A stretch of 64,000 nucleotides of DNA from Paenibacillus sp. FSL K6-0276 (GTDB lineage: Bacteria > Bacillota > Bacilli > Paenibacillales > Paenibacillaceae), in NCBI RefSeq assembly GCF_037977235.1, contig NZ_CP150276.1, forward strand, positions 4,960,001-5,024,000, given 5' to 3'. A program made the translations under genes and the position numbers. Under the pieces are notes generated by a model, which was not told the DNA's origin, did not search any database, and saw only the letters and a program-made list of their open reading frames with translations. Shown here piece by piece: positions 25,321-34,281 of the stretch (the first letter of the stretch is position 1; every line of letters starts with the position of its first letter).

Positions 25321-26004
25321 TCAACGGCCTACCATATGCTGCCGGATGTTGGACAAAGAGAGCTTCGATGTTTCCGGAACAATGTAATCCGCTTTCGATA
25401 GGATCTCTGCATCACCAACCCCTACGGCAAACATCCCTGCACTTTTTATCGCCTGAACTCCAGCCTCTGCATCCTCTACTCCAACACAATAACGGGGGTC
25501 AACACCTAGCGCCTCCGCCGCCTTCAGAAAAATATCCGGTGCAGGTTTTCCATGAGCCACGCTTTCCGGATCGGCGATCACATGAATATAAGACTCTACC
25601 TTCAACTGCCGCAGCAGTGTTCCGGCATTGCGGCTGGCCGAAGCCAGCCCGATCGGTATTCCAGCCTGCTTGAGATCATGGAACAATTCCAGAATGCCTG
25701 GCAAAATTTCCGATTCATCCACGCTCTGAATCAGGCCTTGATAGTTGTTGTTCTTCCGTTCAGCCCATTCCTGTTTTTGTTCCAAAGTGAAGGCTGCACC
25801 GCCGTCCGGTAGTTGACTCAGTATTTTTTCCAGAGAAGCCATGCGGTCGATACCCTTGAGCTGCTCATTAAATTCTAGGTCAAAGTGAATACCCAGTTCC
25901 TCCGCCAACTGCTTCCAGGCTTCATAATGATATTTCGCCGTATCGGTAATCACTCCGTCCAGATCAAAAATTAAGGCTTGAATCTCCTGATGTTCTTTAT
26001 TCAC
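25321..26004 (-). CDS. pgmB: Beta-phosphoglucomutase
   Basis: A 227-residue HAD-superfamily enzyme that converts beta-glucose 1-phosphate to glucose 6-phosphate in the cytoplasm. The nucleophile and acid/base Asp pair is in IFDLDGVITDTAKYHY (Asp14, Asp16). A helical cap carries the substrate-specificity residues (KGIDRMASLEKIL). SASRN near 116 and GKPAPD near 147 give the Thr/Ser and Lys motifs, and GVEDAEAG the magnesium acid motif. It starts with GTG and overlaps the GH65 gene by 8 bases. The pair is diagnostic: GH65 phosphorylases make beta-glucose 1-phosphate, which needs exactly this enzyme. Confidence 0.95.
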   Translation of the reverse strand: MNKEHQEIQALIFDLDGVITDTAKYHYEAWKQLAEELGIHFDLEFNEQLKGIDRMASLEKILSQLPDGGAAFTLEQKQEWAERKNNNYQGLIQSVDESEILPGILELFHDLKQAGIPIGLASASRNAGTLLRQLKVESYIHVIADPESVAHGKPAPDIFLKAAEALGVDPRYCVGVEDAEAGVQAIKSAGMFAVGVGDAEILSKADYIVPETSKLSLSNIRQHMVGR

Positions 26005-28357
26005 TTCGCTCAGCCTCCTTCAAGTCTGTAACGATACGATCCTTCAACACGTATTCTCGGCCATGAATGAGCAAGGTAAGCTCACCCAATCCTGAAGTTA
26101 GGCGCTCCACCTCCAGCTTGCCACGGGTAACCGTCACCTGCAGACGCTCACCCTGCCAGGCAAGCGGGAAAGACAAGCGCTCCCAGGCCTGTGGAAGTTT
26201 CGGGTTCAGGCGAAGAGAGCCCTCCCAGGAACGAACCCCGCCAAAACCCATGATCGCTGCCTTCCAAATGCCGCCAATCGAAGCTGAATGAATACCTTCA
26301 TCGCAGCTATGCATGTTTGTACCCAAATCAATGCGGGCTGCCTTGGCAAACATATCATAAGCCAATTCCAGTTCATTGACATCGCTAGCCAGCATACTGT
26401 GCGTGGATAAGCTGAGCGAAGAGTCATGCAACGTTTTCGGCTCGTAATAATGCCAATTCGCCGCTTTAGTCTCTTTAGAGAACCAGTCCTCCAGTAAGTA
26501 AAACAAAACGAGAATATCCGCCTGCTTCGAAACCTGTATTTCACTGAGCTGGGTCATGCTGTAGTCGGCAAGAATGGAAGCCACCTGATCCTGATCACGG
26601 TACTTCTCCAGATCAATAATTTGCTTGTTCAAATAAGTATCGTCCTGCGGAATGATGAACGAATGCATATCCGGCTGCGGCAGATAGATCTGCTTGGATT
26701 TATCCTCCCATTCCTTCAATCGCTCGGTTAGAGCCAACTTACTTTCCAAAGTCAAATAAACATCACTTTGCGCTTGCATAAGCTTGCGGGTGCATTCGAT
26801 TGCTTTTGTCATATTCCAGTAGGCCATATAGTTAGTGAATGCATTGTTAGAGACATGTTCCTTATATTCGTCCGGACCAATCACATCACAGATATGATAC
26901 TTCTGTTCCTTATCGCTCCACTCCAGCCGGCTTGCCCAGAAAGTGGCTGTTTCAAATATAATCTCATATCCGTACCGGTCCATATATTCCTGATCACCGG
27001 TAGCCTGATAATAATGCCACACGCCATATGCCACGTCCGCTGTAATATGCTGTTCGATTTTGCCTGTCCAAATAAAGGTTGGCTTTCCGGTAACGATATC
27101 TACAGGGCCCCACTCAGGAGTCTCTTCCTCGCCGGTTGCTGCGGATTCCCAAGGGTACATCGCGCCGCGATAACCATTGTCACGCGCTTTTGTCCTCGCA
27201 CCGTTCAAGGTGTGATAACGATATTCCACCAGCTTACGGGCTGTCTGCGGGTCCATATACAAAAAGTATGGCAGAATAAAAATTTCTGTGTCCCAGAATA
27301 CGTGTCCCTTGTATCCCTCTCCTGTCAGTCCCTTGGCTCCTACAGAGAAACGACTGTCATGAGCAGGTGTCATCAGAAGCAGATGATACTGTGAAAAACG
27401 GATGGCCAACTGATCAAAGACGTCGTTGCTCTTGATCTCAATGTTGGCTTTGGCCCATACGCTTTTCCAGGCCTGCTCGTTTTCATTAACAAGTACATCA
27501 AAGCCTTTCTCTGCCTTCTTGCTGAGATATTCCCGGGCGGTATCCTGCAAAGCTTGATGCGCGGCCCCCCGATCTCTCCACTCCTTATCATGACTCGTAT
27601 GCACCGAAGCCACCTTATCCAGCGTAATGCACTTGCCGACTTCCGCTTTAAGCTTGTAAGTCAGTGAAACTTTTCTGCGATCCATGCTCGGAGCTGGCGC
27701 AGTTGTAAGACGTACACCCCCCTCATACATCTGATGGACACAGGTATGTACAAATTCAATATTCGACTCCGATGTCGTTGCGGTAAGCTGGAGCAGCTCT
27801 TTATCAAACACCCGCCGCTCACCTTCTATAAAATGCTGTGCGCCCGAATTTGTCATCTGCCCGTTGATACCGGAAGAAATAAAAATTTCCGCGGATTTCG
27901 TCAGCGGGGTAATTTCCACCCGCATACCCATTAGATGCCGGTCCTGTAGCGATACGAACCGCAGGAAAGTCATCTTAAACTGATCGCCGTGCTCATCCTC
28001 CCAGAGGATGTCACGCCGGAGCTCTCCTTGCCGTAAATCCAGCTCCCGACGGTAGCTGTGAATTTTTCCTTTTTCTAAATGAAATGGTTTACCGTTCAGA
28101 CGGATTTCGAGCTGCACCATATCTGCGGCATTCGGAAGCTCTGTAACCTCCTGATTGGCAAAGCGGTTAAACGCTCCTGCAACAAACAAGTTGCGGCGTT
28201 CACCCGGATAGGACTCCTCTGTAGCAGCTCTTAGCCCAAGATATCCGTTCCCCTGACAAAAAATGGTTTCGAACTTCCCTAAAAATCTAGCGTCAAACTC
28301 TGTTTCCGCAATCACCCATCCGTCATCGAGCGCATTCAACCCTTTATATTCAATCAC
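25997..28357 (-). CDS. GH65 inverting disaccharide phosphorylase (maltose/kojibiose/nigerose/trehalose type)
   Basis: 786 residues in the GH65 layout: an N-terminal beta-sandwich, a linker, an (alpha/alpha)6 catalytic barrel (from about 310) and a C-terminal beta-sheet domain. The general acid is Glu497 in DVIGPDEYKEHVSNNAFTNY. KGHVFWDTEIFILPYFLYM and the specificity-loop region DEGIHSASIGGIWKAA are family hallmarks. It splits an alpha-linked glucose disaccharide with phosphate to glucose and beta-glucose 1-phosphate. I cannot fix the linkage from sequence alone; the loop wording makes me favour kojibiose or nigerose over maltose, weakly. There is no signal peptide. The start is GTG at 28357 after GGGGGATG. 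It is translationally coupled to pgmB. Confidence 0.92.
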   Translation of the reverse strand: MIEYKGLNALDDGWVIAETEFDARFLGKFETIFCQGNGYLGLRAATEESYPGERRNLFVAGAFNRFANQEVTELPNAADMVQLEIRLNGKPFHLEKGKIHSYRRELDLRQGELRRDILWEDEHGDQFKMTFLRFVSLQDRHLMGMRVEITPLTKSAEIFISSGINGQMTNSGAQHFIEGERRVFDKELLQLTATTSESNIEFVHTCVHQMYEGGVRLTTAPAPSMDRRKVSLTYKLKAEVGKCITLDKVASVHTSHDKEWRDRGAAHQALQDTAREYLSKKAEKGFDVLVNENEQAWKSVWAKANIEIKSNDVFDQLAIRFSQYHLLLMTPAHDSRFSVGAKGLTGEGYKGHVFWDTEIFILPYFLYMDPQTARKLVEYRYHTLNGARTKARDNGYRGAMYPWESAATGEEETPEWGPVDIVTGKPTFIWTGKIEQHITADVAYGVWHYYQATGDQEYMDRYGYEIIFETATFWASRLEWSDKEQKYHICDVIGPDEYKEHVSNNAFTNYMAYWNMTKAIECTRKLMQAQSDVYLTLESKLALTERLKEWEDKSKQIYLPQPDMHSFIIPQDDTYLNKQIIDLEKYRDQDQVASILADYSMTQLSEIQVSKQADILVLFYLLEDWFSKETKAANWHYYEPKTLHDSSLSLSTHSMLASDVNELELAYDMFAKAARIDLGTNMHSCDEGIHSASIGGIWKAAIMGFGGVRSWEGSLRLNPKLPQAWERLSFPLAWQGERLQVTVTRGKLEVERLTSGLGELTLLIHGREYVLKDRIVTDLKEAERSE

Positions 28358-28388
28358 TTTACATCCCCCTGTCTGAACATATTCTGTA

Positions 28389-29204
28389 TTAACCTTTCAG
28401 TCCTGTAGTGGCAATTCCTTGCACCATATGGCGCTGGAACATCAAGAAGACGATAATGATTGGCAGGGTCAAGAGTACAACACCGGTCATCGTGAGGTTT
28501 GGCCATTCAAAATAACGATTCTTAAGTGTGTTCAGACCAACAGTCATTACATACCAACGACTGTCATTCACCAAGGTCACCGGCCAAACGAAAGAGTTCC
28601 ATGTACCGGTAAAGCTGAATATAATCTGTGTGCCGATCGCACCTTTGGATAGCGGAAGCATAATCCGGTAGAAAATACCGATCTTGCTTAATCCGTCAAC
28701 CTCCGCTGCCTCTTCAAGCTCCTTCGGCACGGTCAAGAAGAATTGACGCATCAGAAAGACAAGGAAGCCCTGGAACAGAAATGGAATAATGAGACCTTGA
28801 TAGCTGTTAAGCCATTTCAAATCAACGATCATGGAGAAAATCGGAATAATCATTACTTGGTAAGGCACCATCATCATCCCGATCACTAGGAAAAACACTA
28901 CGCCTCTACCCCGAAAATTAATACGAGCCAAGGAGTAGGCAGCCGTCGTATTAACAAACAAGTTACCAATCAAAATACCGAACGTTACGATGATCGAGTT
29001 CTTATACCAGATCAATATATCGGAGGTTTCGAAGATGTCCCTGTAGTTTTCAAATGTCCACTGGCTTGGCAGCACAAGATGCCCGATGTCTGCTTTGGAC
29101 AAAAGCGAAGTATAGATGGCATAACCAAACGGCACGACGAAGAATATGGAGAATGCGAACAGTAGTACATAGCGTAAAATTTGAGTTTTCCGGTTAAGCA
29201 TCAT
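28389..29204 (-). CDS. CUT1 ABC sugar permease, MalG-type
   Basis: A 271-residue inner-membrane protein with six predicted TM helices. The ATPase-contact (EAA) loop reads EELEEAAEVDGLSKIGIFYRI near 165. The C-terminus is MVQGIATTGLKG, typical of MalG/LacG-type components. It forms a heterodimeric channel with the product of the adjacent upstream gene. It starts directly at the stop of that gene and precedes the GH65 phosphorylase, so uptake and phosphorolysis are co-transcribed. Confidence 0.94.
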   Translation of the reverse strand: MMLNRKTQILRYVLLFAFSIFFVVPFGYAIYTSLLSKADIGHLVLPSQWTFENYRDIFETSDILIWYKNSIIVTFGILIGNLFVNTTAAYSLARINFRGRGVVFFLVIGMMMVPYQVMIIPIFSMIVDLKWLNSYQGLIIPFLFQGFLVFLMRQFFLTVPKELEEAAEVDGLSKIGIFYRIMLPLSKGAIGTQIIFSFTGTWNSFVWPVTLVNDSRWYVMTVGLNTLKNRYFEWPNLTMTGVVLLTLPIIIVFLMFQRHMVQGIATTGLKG

Positions 29205-30155
29205 CTAAATCTCCTCCTTAAGAAAGCGTTTTTGAAGCATAGACAGCGCAATAATAAGGGCGAAAATAATAAATGCTGCAGCACTACCGTAACCGGAACG
29301 GTTGAAGCTGAATGCCTGGCTGTAGAAATAAGTTACGATCGTGCTCGTTGCACCGGCCGGACTTCCGAGCGAGCCGTTTCTCGCCAAGGCATAAGGCTGG
29401 TCAAACAGTTGCATGACGTTAATAATCCCGGACATTATGACAAGGAAGGTCACTGGTTTCAACATAGGAACCGTAAGCTTCCAGAACTGCTGCCATCCAT
29501 TTGCTCCGTCCACACGACCCGCTTCATAAATATCGTTTGGAATGGTTTGCAAGCCACCCAAGTACACTACCATGTAGAATCCTACATACGTCCAAACGGT
29601 AAGGATCATTAAAAATGGAAGTGCATACTTGACGTTGGCGTACCATGAAACGTCGGGGAAACCAAACCAGGTCAGTAACTGGGTTGCAATTCCGTCATTT
29701 TGCATGAACAAATACATAAATACAGTCGTCACCGCAATGGTTGAGGTAATATATGGCATGTAATACAGTGTGCGGAACACACCCTTAAGGTGCATCACCT
29801 TGTTCAGGTTCACTGCAATCACCAAGGCGATGATCGCCTGCAGCGGTACCGCTACTACGGTCAGCAATAAGGAATGGCTCAAAGCCGTCCAGAAGTCCTT
29901 ATCCTGGACAATCTCCACATAGTTTCCGAATCCGATAAATTTGGCTGCATCCGGATTTAGGAAGCTGATATCCTTAAAGCTGTAGATAAACGATTGTACC
30001 AGCGGGTAATAAAACCAGATTCCCATCAAAATCAGGATGGGGGCGACAAACAAGTAGCCTACGAACGTTGATGAACTCCCTAATTCGGACAATCTTGTCC
30101 CGAACCCGCGCTTTGACTTGTGCTGAGAGAGATTAGTTTCTAAATTTGGCTTCAT
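29205..30155 (-). CDS. CUT1 ABC sugar permease, MalF-type
   Basis: A 316-residue inner-membrane protein with a soluble N-terminus and six TM helices. The EAA loop reads NDIYEAGRVDGANGWQQFWKL near 215. It partners with the MalG-type protein downstream. It is the first gene of this transcription unit; the ATG at 30155 has AGGAGTAAC upstream. The binding protein for this channel lies about 8 kb downstream, at 20386-21660. No ATPase gene is present in the locus. Confidence 0.94.
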   Translation of the reverse strand: MKPNLETNLSQHKSKRGFGTRLSELGSSSTFVGYLFVAPILILMGIWFYYPLVQSFIYSFKDISFLNPDAAKFIGFGNYVEIVQDKDFWTALSHSLLLTVVAVPLQAIIALVIAVNLNKVMHLKGVFRTLYYMPYITSTIAVTTVFMYLFMQNDGIATQLLTWFGFPDVSWYANVKYALPFLMILTVWTYVGFYMVVYLGGLQTIPNDIYEAGRVDGANGWQQFWKLTVPMLKPVTFLVIMSGIINVMQLFDQPYALARNGSLGSPAGATSTIVTYFYSQAFSFNRSGYGSAAAFIIFALIIALSMLQKRFLKEEI

Positions 30156-30321
30156 GGTGTTACTCCTTCCACTTACGAACCCCTTGTTCGTATATTTGTT
30201 GTAACTCCATCATAAGAATTGGCCGGTTCCACTGGAATAGAGGATATTTACAAGACTCCGAGGATTTTTACATTGTGCATTTATGACATAAGGCAGGCTG
30301 CCAACGACCGGACGCAAAAAA

Positions 30322-30349
30322 AGCGAGCCCCCATGAACGGAGACTCGCT
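30322..30349 (-). terminator. Terminator after the cupin gene
   Basis: The stem AGCGAG...CTCGCT, with additional CTCCG/CCCCC-side pairing, is followed on the minus strand by six to seven T (30316-30322). Confidence 0.7.
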
Positions 30350-30388
30350 ACTTTATTGGTTCTTTACTATTTTGACAGGAGCAACGCT

Positions 30389-30844
30389 TTATTTCTCAAT
30401 CAGTTTGAAATCATCAAAATGGAATTCAGGAGAAACAATACAGGATACCAGTACCGGTTCTTTTCCTAACGGACGAGCGGCCTGCCATACGCCTGCTGGA
30501 ACTACTACCTGCGGCTGCTGACCCGCAGCAATATCGAGACCTAAGATAACTTCCTTCACATCCTCAGGCTTATCTCCACTGCCTCCGAGACTCAGCACTA
30601 TTGGACTGCCGGAATGCCAGAACCATATTTCATCGGACAATACCGTATGCCATTCGGATTGTTCACCCTCATGAAGCAGAAAATAAATCGAAGATGCTGA
30701 TTGCCGCGATCCGGAATAGCTATCGCCAAGCACTTCCTGCGGAATTTCAAACCCGGAGTTCCAAAGTCTTTTGTACCAACCACCCTCAACGTGAGGCTGT
30801 AGTCCGAGCAGTTCAACTAGCGGTGAAATTTCTTTTTGTGTCAC
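30389..30844 (-). CDS. Cupin-fold DUF985 (cupin_5) protein
   Basis: A 151-residue single-domain beta-barrel protein of the DUF985 family. Recognisable segments are LGLQPHVEGGWYKR near the start, SSIYFLLHEGEQSEWH near 51-66, and VVVPAGVWQAARPLG near 113. The His and Glu in these segments resemble the metal or sugar-binding positions of cupins. Its function in bacteria is not established. The start is GTG at 30844 after AAGGAGAG. It is a monocistronic unit on the minus strand. Confidence 0.88.
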   Translation of the reverse strand: MTQKEISPLVELLGLQPHVEGGWYKRLWNSGFEIPQEVLGDSYSGSRQSASSIYFLLHEGEQSEWHTVLSDEIWFWHSGSPIVLSLGGSGDKPEDVKEVILGLDIAAGQQPQVVVPAGVWQAARPLGKEPVLVSCIVSPEFHFDDFKLIEK

Positions 30845-30946
30845 GTTAGCTTCTCTCCTTCAAAGTTTGCATGAACAACAATAGCTTCGTATGCATAAGG
30901 TTGTTTTTGCTTTTTACTTTAACGGAATAAGCTGAAATTGTAAAAT

Positions 30947-31882
30947 CTATTTACTATCCTTACTCGCTTTGAATACTTCAGCAATCGCTCCAAGACTTCC
31001 CAGCGTTTCTACTGCGCTTGTTGGCAAGAACACTTTATTCGCAGGACCTTTGGCTATTTCAGCCAGAGCCTCGAAGGAGCGATAAGCGAGCACCTGCTCA
31101 TCCAGACCAGCTGAGCGAATCAGCTCAATGCGTACTTTTTCCGCTTCTGCCACTGCTTGAATGGCTTTCGCCTCACCATGAGCTTCCAGCTCCTGCGCCT
31201 GCCGTGAACCCTCTGCTTGGCGGATACGCGCTTCCTTATCGCCTTCCGCTTTCAGAATCTTACTCTGCTTATCACCTTCTGCACGCAGAATCATATCCTG
31301 TTTGGCAGCTTCCGCCTCTAGGACAATCGCCCGTTTGCTCCGCTCCGCTTTCATTTGTTTATCCATCGCTTCCTGAATATCCAGCGGTGGCTTGATATCG
31401 ATGACTTCCACACGCTCGATCCGTACGCCCCACTTCTCTGTAGCCTCATCCAGCGCCAGGCGAATATCGGTTGAGATTTTTTCACGCCCAGACAGCGTTT
31501 CATCCAATTCCAACTTACCGATAATTTGCCGCATCGTTGCCGTCGAAATGTTCCTTACCCCATACACATAATCAGAAATGCCATAAGTGGCTTCCTCTGG
31601 TCCAACTACCTGATAGAAAATAATCGTGTCGATCTGCACCTGCACGTTATCCTTCGTGATTACCGTTTGCGGAGGCACATTCGCTTGTTGAATCCGTAGG
31701 TCATGGTACGTACGCACCTGATCAATCACAGGAATCAGAATGTTCAGACCCGGTGTCAGTAGACGATTGAATTTACCCAGACGTTCCACTACGCCTACCC
31801 GCTGCTGCGGCACAATTTTTACAGTTAATGCCACAAACACTACGACTACCACTAGAATAATTGAAATAATTGCCCATTCCAT
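30947..31882 (-). CDS. SPFH/Band-7 stomatin-like membrane protein (QmcA-like)
   Basis: 311 residues. One N-terminal TM helix (MEWAIISIILVVVVVFVALT) precedes a Band-7 domain (QQRVGVVERLGKFNRLLTPG; VRNISTATMRQIIGKLELDE) and a long charged coiled coil with AEGDK/AEG repeats near 200-240. SPFH proteins oligomerise into membrane rings or rafts. I place the start at 31882, where TAATG overlaps the stop of the NfeD gene and GGGGGG lies upstream. An ATG six codons earlier would put that ribosome binding site in the coding region. The NfeD-SPFH gene pair is widely conserved and the two proteins work together. Confidence 0.92.
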   Translation of the reverse strand: MEWAIISIILVVVVVFVALTVKIVPQQRVGVVERLGKFNRLLTPGLNILIPVIDQVRTYHDLRIQQANVPPQTVITKDNVQVQIDTIIFYQVVGPEEATYGISDYVYGVRNISTATMRQIIGKLELDETLSGREKISTDIRLALDEATEKWGVRIERVEVIDIKPPLDIQEAMDKQMKAERSKRAIVLEAEAAKQDMILRAEGDKQSKILKAEGDKEARIRQAEGSRQAQELEAHGEAKAIQAVAEAEKVRIELIRSAGLDEQVLAYRSFEALAEIAKGPANKVFLPTSAVETLGSLGAIAEVFKASKDSK

Positions 31883-32310
31883 TAGTTCATATCCCCCCAT
31901 CGTTCTACTTCAATAATGGTCGTGCCTCTCTTCACTACTCTGACCACTTCGTCCTTGCCCAGATATTGGTCAGAGCTCGCGCTCCACGTATCTCCGCCTA
32001 CCTTCACTTGCCCGTAGCGCCCCTGCTCAATCGGCTCAATGACGACTCCTTGCCTGCCGACGATTTCCGTGCCTGTATCCTTGAATCCACGTGAGCTACG
32101 AAATTTAGAAACCAGTGGCTTCGAGAATAAGGTCAAACCAAGCGCGACCAACGATCCGATCACCACCTGAAACAAAATAGATTCGGGAACGAATAACGAC
32201 ACTACTCCTCCGGCCAACGCACCAATACTGAGCCATAGCAGATAAAAAGTAAGTGTCATCATCTCTACAACAAACAGGACACCGGCTGCGATCAACCAAA
32301 ACACAACCAT
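31882..32310 (-). CDS. NfeD-like membrane protein
   Basis: A 142-residue partner of the stomatin-like protein. It has three or four hydrophobic helices in the first 75 residues (VVFWLIAAGVLFVVEMMTLT and following) and a C-terminal OB-fold domain (GRQGVVIEPIEQGRYGQVKV; WSASSDQYLGKDEVVRVV). The ATG at 32310 after AAGGTGGTG is preferred over the in-frame GTG five codons upstream. It is first in the pair with the SPFH gene and overlaps it at TAATG, so the two are translationally coupled. Confidence 0.9.
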   Translation of the reverse strand: MVVFWLIAAGVLFVVEMMTLTFYLLWLSIGALAGGVVSLFVPESILFQVVIGSLVALGLTLFSKPLVSKFRSSRGFKDTGTEIVGRQGVVIEPIEQGRYGQVKVGGDTWSASSDQYLGKDEVVRVVKRGTTIIEVERWGDMN

Positions 32311-32325
32311 CGGTGAACCCACCAC

Positions 32326-32627
32326 CTTCCGTATGATACTACTATAACGAAAAAAAACAGCGATGCGTTGCGTAGTTCCGTAAAAATATTACAGGCATGT
32401 ATATAATTTATATTCATAACATCGAAGGTTATGTGTTCCGCATGAGGTTCCTGAAAAAGAGGACATGCGCCCACTCTATCAAAGTTTCCCTAAACAAGTA
32501 TCCATTAATTAGAAAAACCTCCCCCTACACCCCATACTTCACTTCAGGGCTGGGAACCGGTGACAACACCCGCGCTCTGGAAGCTGATCTAACCCATTGA
32601 ATTTATAAGTTTAACCTTATAAACCAA
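32326..32627. other. Intergenic region upstream of the NfeD/SPFH pair
   Basis: About 300 bp lie between the NfeD start and the terminator of rdgB. I see no conserved RNA, no repeat and no credible gene. It must hold the promoter of the NfeD/SPFH operon, but no convincing -35/-10 pair stands out. Confidence 0.4.
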
Positions 32628-32674
32628 AAGAAGCTTGCAAACCAAGGTACACACCTTGAACCTGCAAGCTTCTT
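32628..32674 (-). terminator. Terminator after rdgB
   Basis: The 12-bp stem AAGAAGCTTGCA / TGCAAGCTTCTT encloses a smaller inner hairpin (CAAGGT/ACCTTG). On the minus strand the stem ends in TTCTTTTGG. Confidence 0.85.
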
Positions 32675-32715
32675 TATCTCATCTCTCATACGACCGACCG
32701 CATGGAGCGTTTGGA

Positions 32716-33357
32716 TTAGGAATTCAAGTCGTCCGCAGCCGCCAATTTCTCCGTCAGCAACCGCAGCGCAGTTCCCCGGTGGCTGATCCGCTGCTTCTCT
32801 TCCATGGTTAGTTCGGCCATTGTCTTTTCATATTCTGCCAAGTAAAACAGCGGATCGTAGCCGAACCCTCCACCACCAGCAGGTTCGGATGTGATCCATC
32901 CCTCTACTGTACCCTCAGAGGTTAATTCTCGTCCCGAACTTGGATCGTATAAGGACAACGTACAGACAAAACGTGCTGTACTTAGCAAAGGCTGACCGGT
33001 GTCCTCACCCTGTTTCAGCTTACCCAGCTCGCTAAGCAGCTTCAAGTTGTTCTCTTCATCTCCCGCATCTTCCCCTGCATAACGTGCAGAGTATACACCC
33101 GGCCTGCCATCCAAAGCATCTACGCAAAGACCCGAATCGTCAGCAAGTACCGGAATTCCAAGTGCGTCACCTACGGCTTTGGATTTTTTAAATGCATTTT
33201 CTGCAAAAGTAGCTCCGTCTTCTACCACATCGGGCAGATCCGGATAGTCATACATACTTTTTACTGTCAGGCCCAGCGGGGCAAAAGCATGCTCGAATTC
33301 GCGTACTTTCCCCTTATTCTTCGTCGCAACTATAAGAATGCCGCCGTCAGACTTCAT
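32716..33357 (-). CDS. rdgB: XTP/dITP pyrophosphatase (RdgB/HAM1)
   Basis: A 213-residue house-cleaning enzyme that hydrolyses non-canonical purine triphosphates (XTP, dITP, ITP). The N-terminal nucleotide-binding motif is IVATKNKGKVREF, and the signature LADDSGLCVDALDGRPGVYS lies near 70-90. GGFGYDPLF and SHRGTALRLL complete the family. The frame is open another 25 codons upstream into rph, but the ATG at 33357, one base after the rph stop and preceded by AGAGGTG, gives the usual family N-terminus. It is the last gene of the gerM-rph-rdgB block. Confidence 0.95.
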   Translation of the reverse strand: MKSDGGILIVATKNKGKVREFEHAFAPLGLTVKSMYDYPDLPDVVEDGATFAENAFKKSKAVGDALGIPVLADDSGLCVDALDGRPGVYSARYAGEDAGDEENNLKLLSELGKLKQGEDTGQPLLSTARFVCTLSLYDPSSGRELTSEGTVEGWITSEPAGGGGFGYDPLFYLAEYEKTMAELTMEEKQRISHRGTALRLLTEKLAAADDLNS

Positions 33358-33358
33358 G

Positions 33359-34117
33359 CTACACCTCTTGGCCCGGTTGGCCGGAAGGGATTTTGAGAGC
33401 AAGCGCTCCCAGCGCTTCTTTCTGCGCAGCAATCAATTCATAGATCCCCTTTTCACCTAGACCTAGTAAAAGATCCAGCTCTTGACGTGTGAAAGGTCTT
33501 TCTTCGCCAGTCCCCTGTAATTCAACAAAGGCACCGCCGCCAGTCATGACTACATTCATATCCACTTTTGCTTTGGAATCTTCTTCATAATTCAAATCCA
33601 GCAGCGTTTTATCCCCTACAACACCGACACTGATTGCGCCCAAAAAATCTGTTATAGGAAATACAGCCAGCTTGTGCTGAAGTGCAATTTTGTTAATAGC
33701 AAATGCCATGGCAACAAAAGCACCCGTAATCGAAGCGGTCCGCGTACCACCGTCTGCCTGAATCACATCACAGTCCAGCGTAATACTACGCTCGCCTAAC
33801 GCTTGTAAATTCACTACGGAACGAAGCGCTCGTCCGATCAGTCGTTGAATCTCCATGGTGCGTCCAGTAAGCTTACCGCGTGCGGCTTCACGCTGATTAC
33901 GGGACTGTGTTGCCCGAGGAAGCATCGAATATTCAGCGGTTACCCAGCCTTTTCCTTGTCCTTTAAGAAACGGAGGCACTTTTTCCTCTACAGTAGCTGT
34001 ACAAATGACTTTGGTATCTCCCATTTCAATGATCACGGAGCCCTCAGCATATTTATTCGTTTGGGTCGTTATTGTCAGCGGCCGTAGCTGGTCGTCGTTT
34101 CGCCCGTTTGATCTCAT
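33359..34117 (-). CDS. rph: Ribonuclease PH
   Basis: A 252-residue phosphorolytic 3'-5' exoribonuclease that trims tRNA 3' ends. Family motifs are present: SVIIEMGDTKVICTATVE, GWVTAEYSMLPRATQSRNQR near 60-80, LDCDVIQADGGTRTASITGA near 120, and the RNA-binding/active-site GGGAFVELQGTGEERPF near 195. The start at 34117 follows TAGGAGGC. It lies between gerM and rdgB, a gene order shared with Bacillus subtilis, which supports vertical inheritance of this block. Confidence 0.96.
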   Translation of the reverse strand: MRSNGRNDDQLRPLTITTQTNKYAEGSVIIEMGDTKVICTATVEEKVPPFLKGQGKGWVTAEYSMLPRATQSRNQREAARGKLTGRTMEIQRLIGRALRSVVNLQALGERSITLDCDVIQADGGTRTASITGAFVAMAFAINKIALQHKLAVFPITDFLGAISVGVVGDKTLLDLNYEEDSKAKVDMNVVMTGGGAFVELQGTGEERPFTRQELDLLLGLGEKGIYELIAAQKEALGALALKIPSGQPGQEV

Positions 34118-34281
34118 CTTTTCTGCCTCCTACATCGTATAGCTAATAGTTTAGCGTGAGTCCCATTTCCCTGCCATAAATAGCGGGAAGCACATCGCTC
34201 GGGACGTTACGTCTTTTTGAGCAACTTTTATTCTACCAAAGAGGAGGCACAAAAGCATCTTTTAAACCCTACGGGGTCATT

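Noticed and set aside
33358..33432. N-terminal extension of RdgB into rph
   Set aside because: The extra 25 residues overlap rph and have no family similarity; the ATG at 33357 has its own ribosome binding site.
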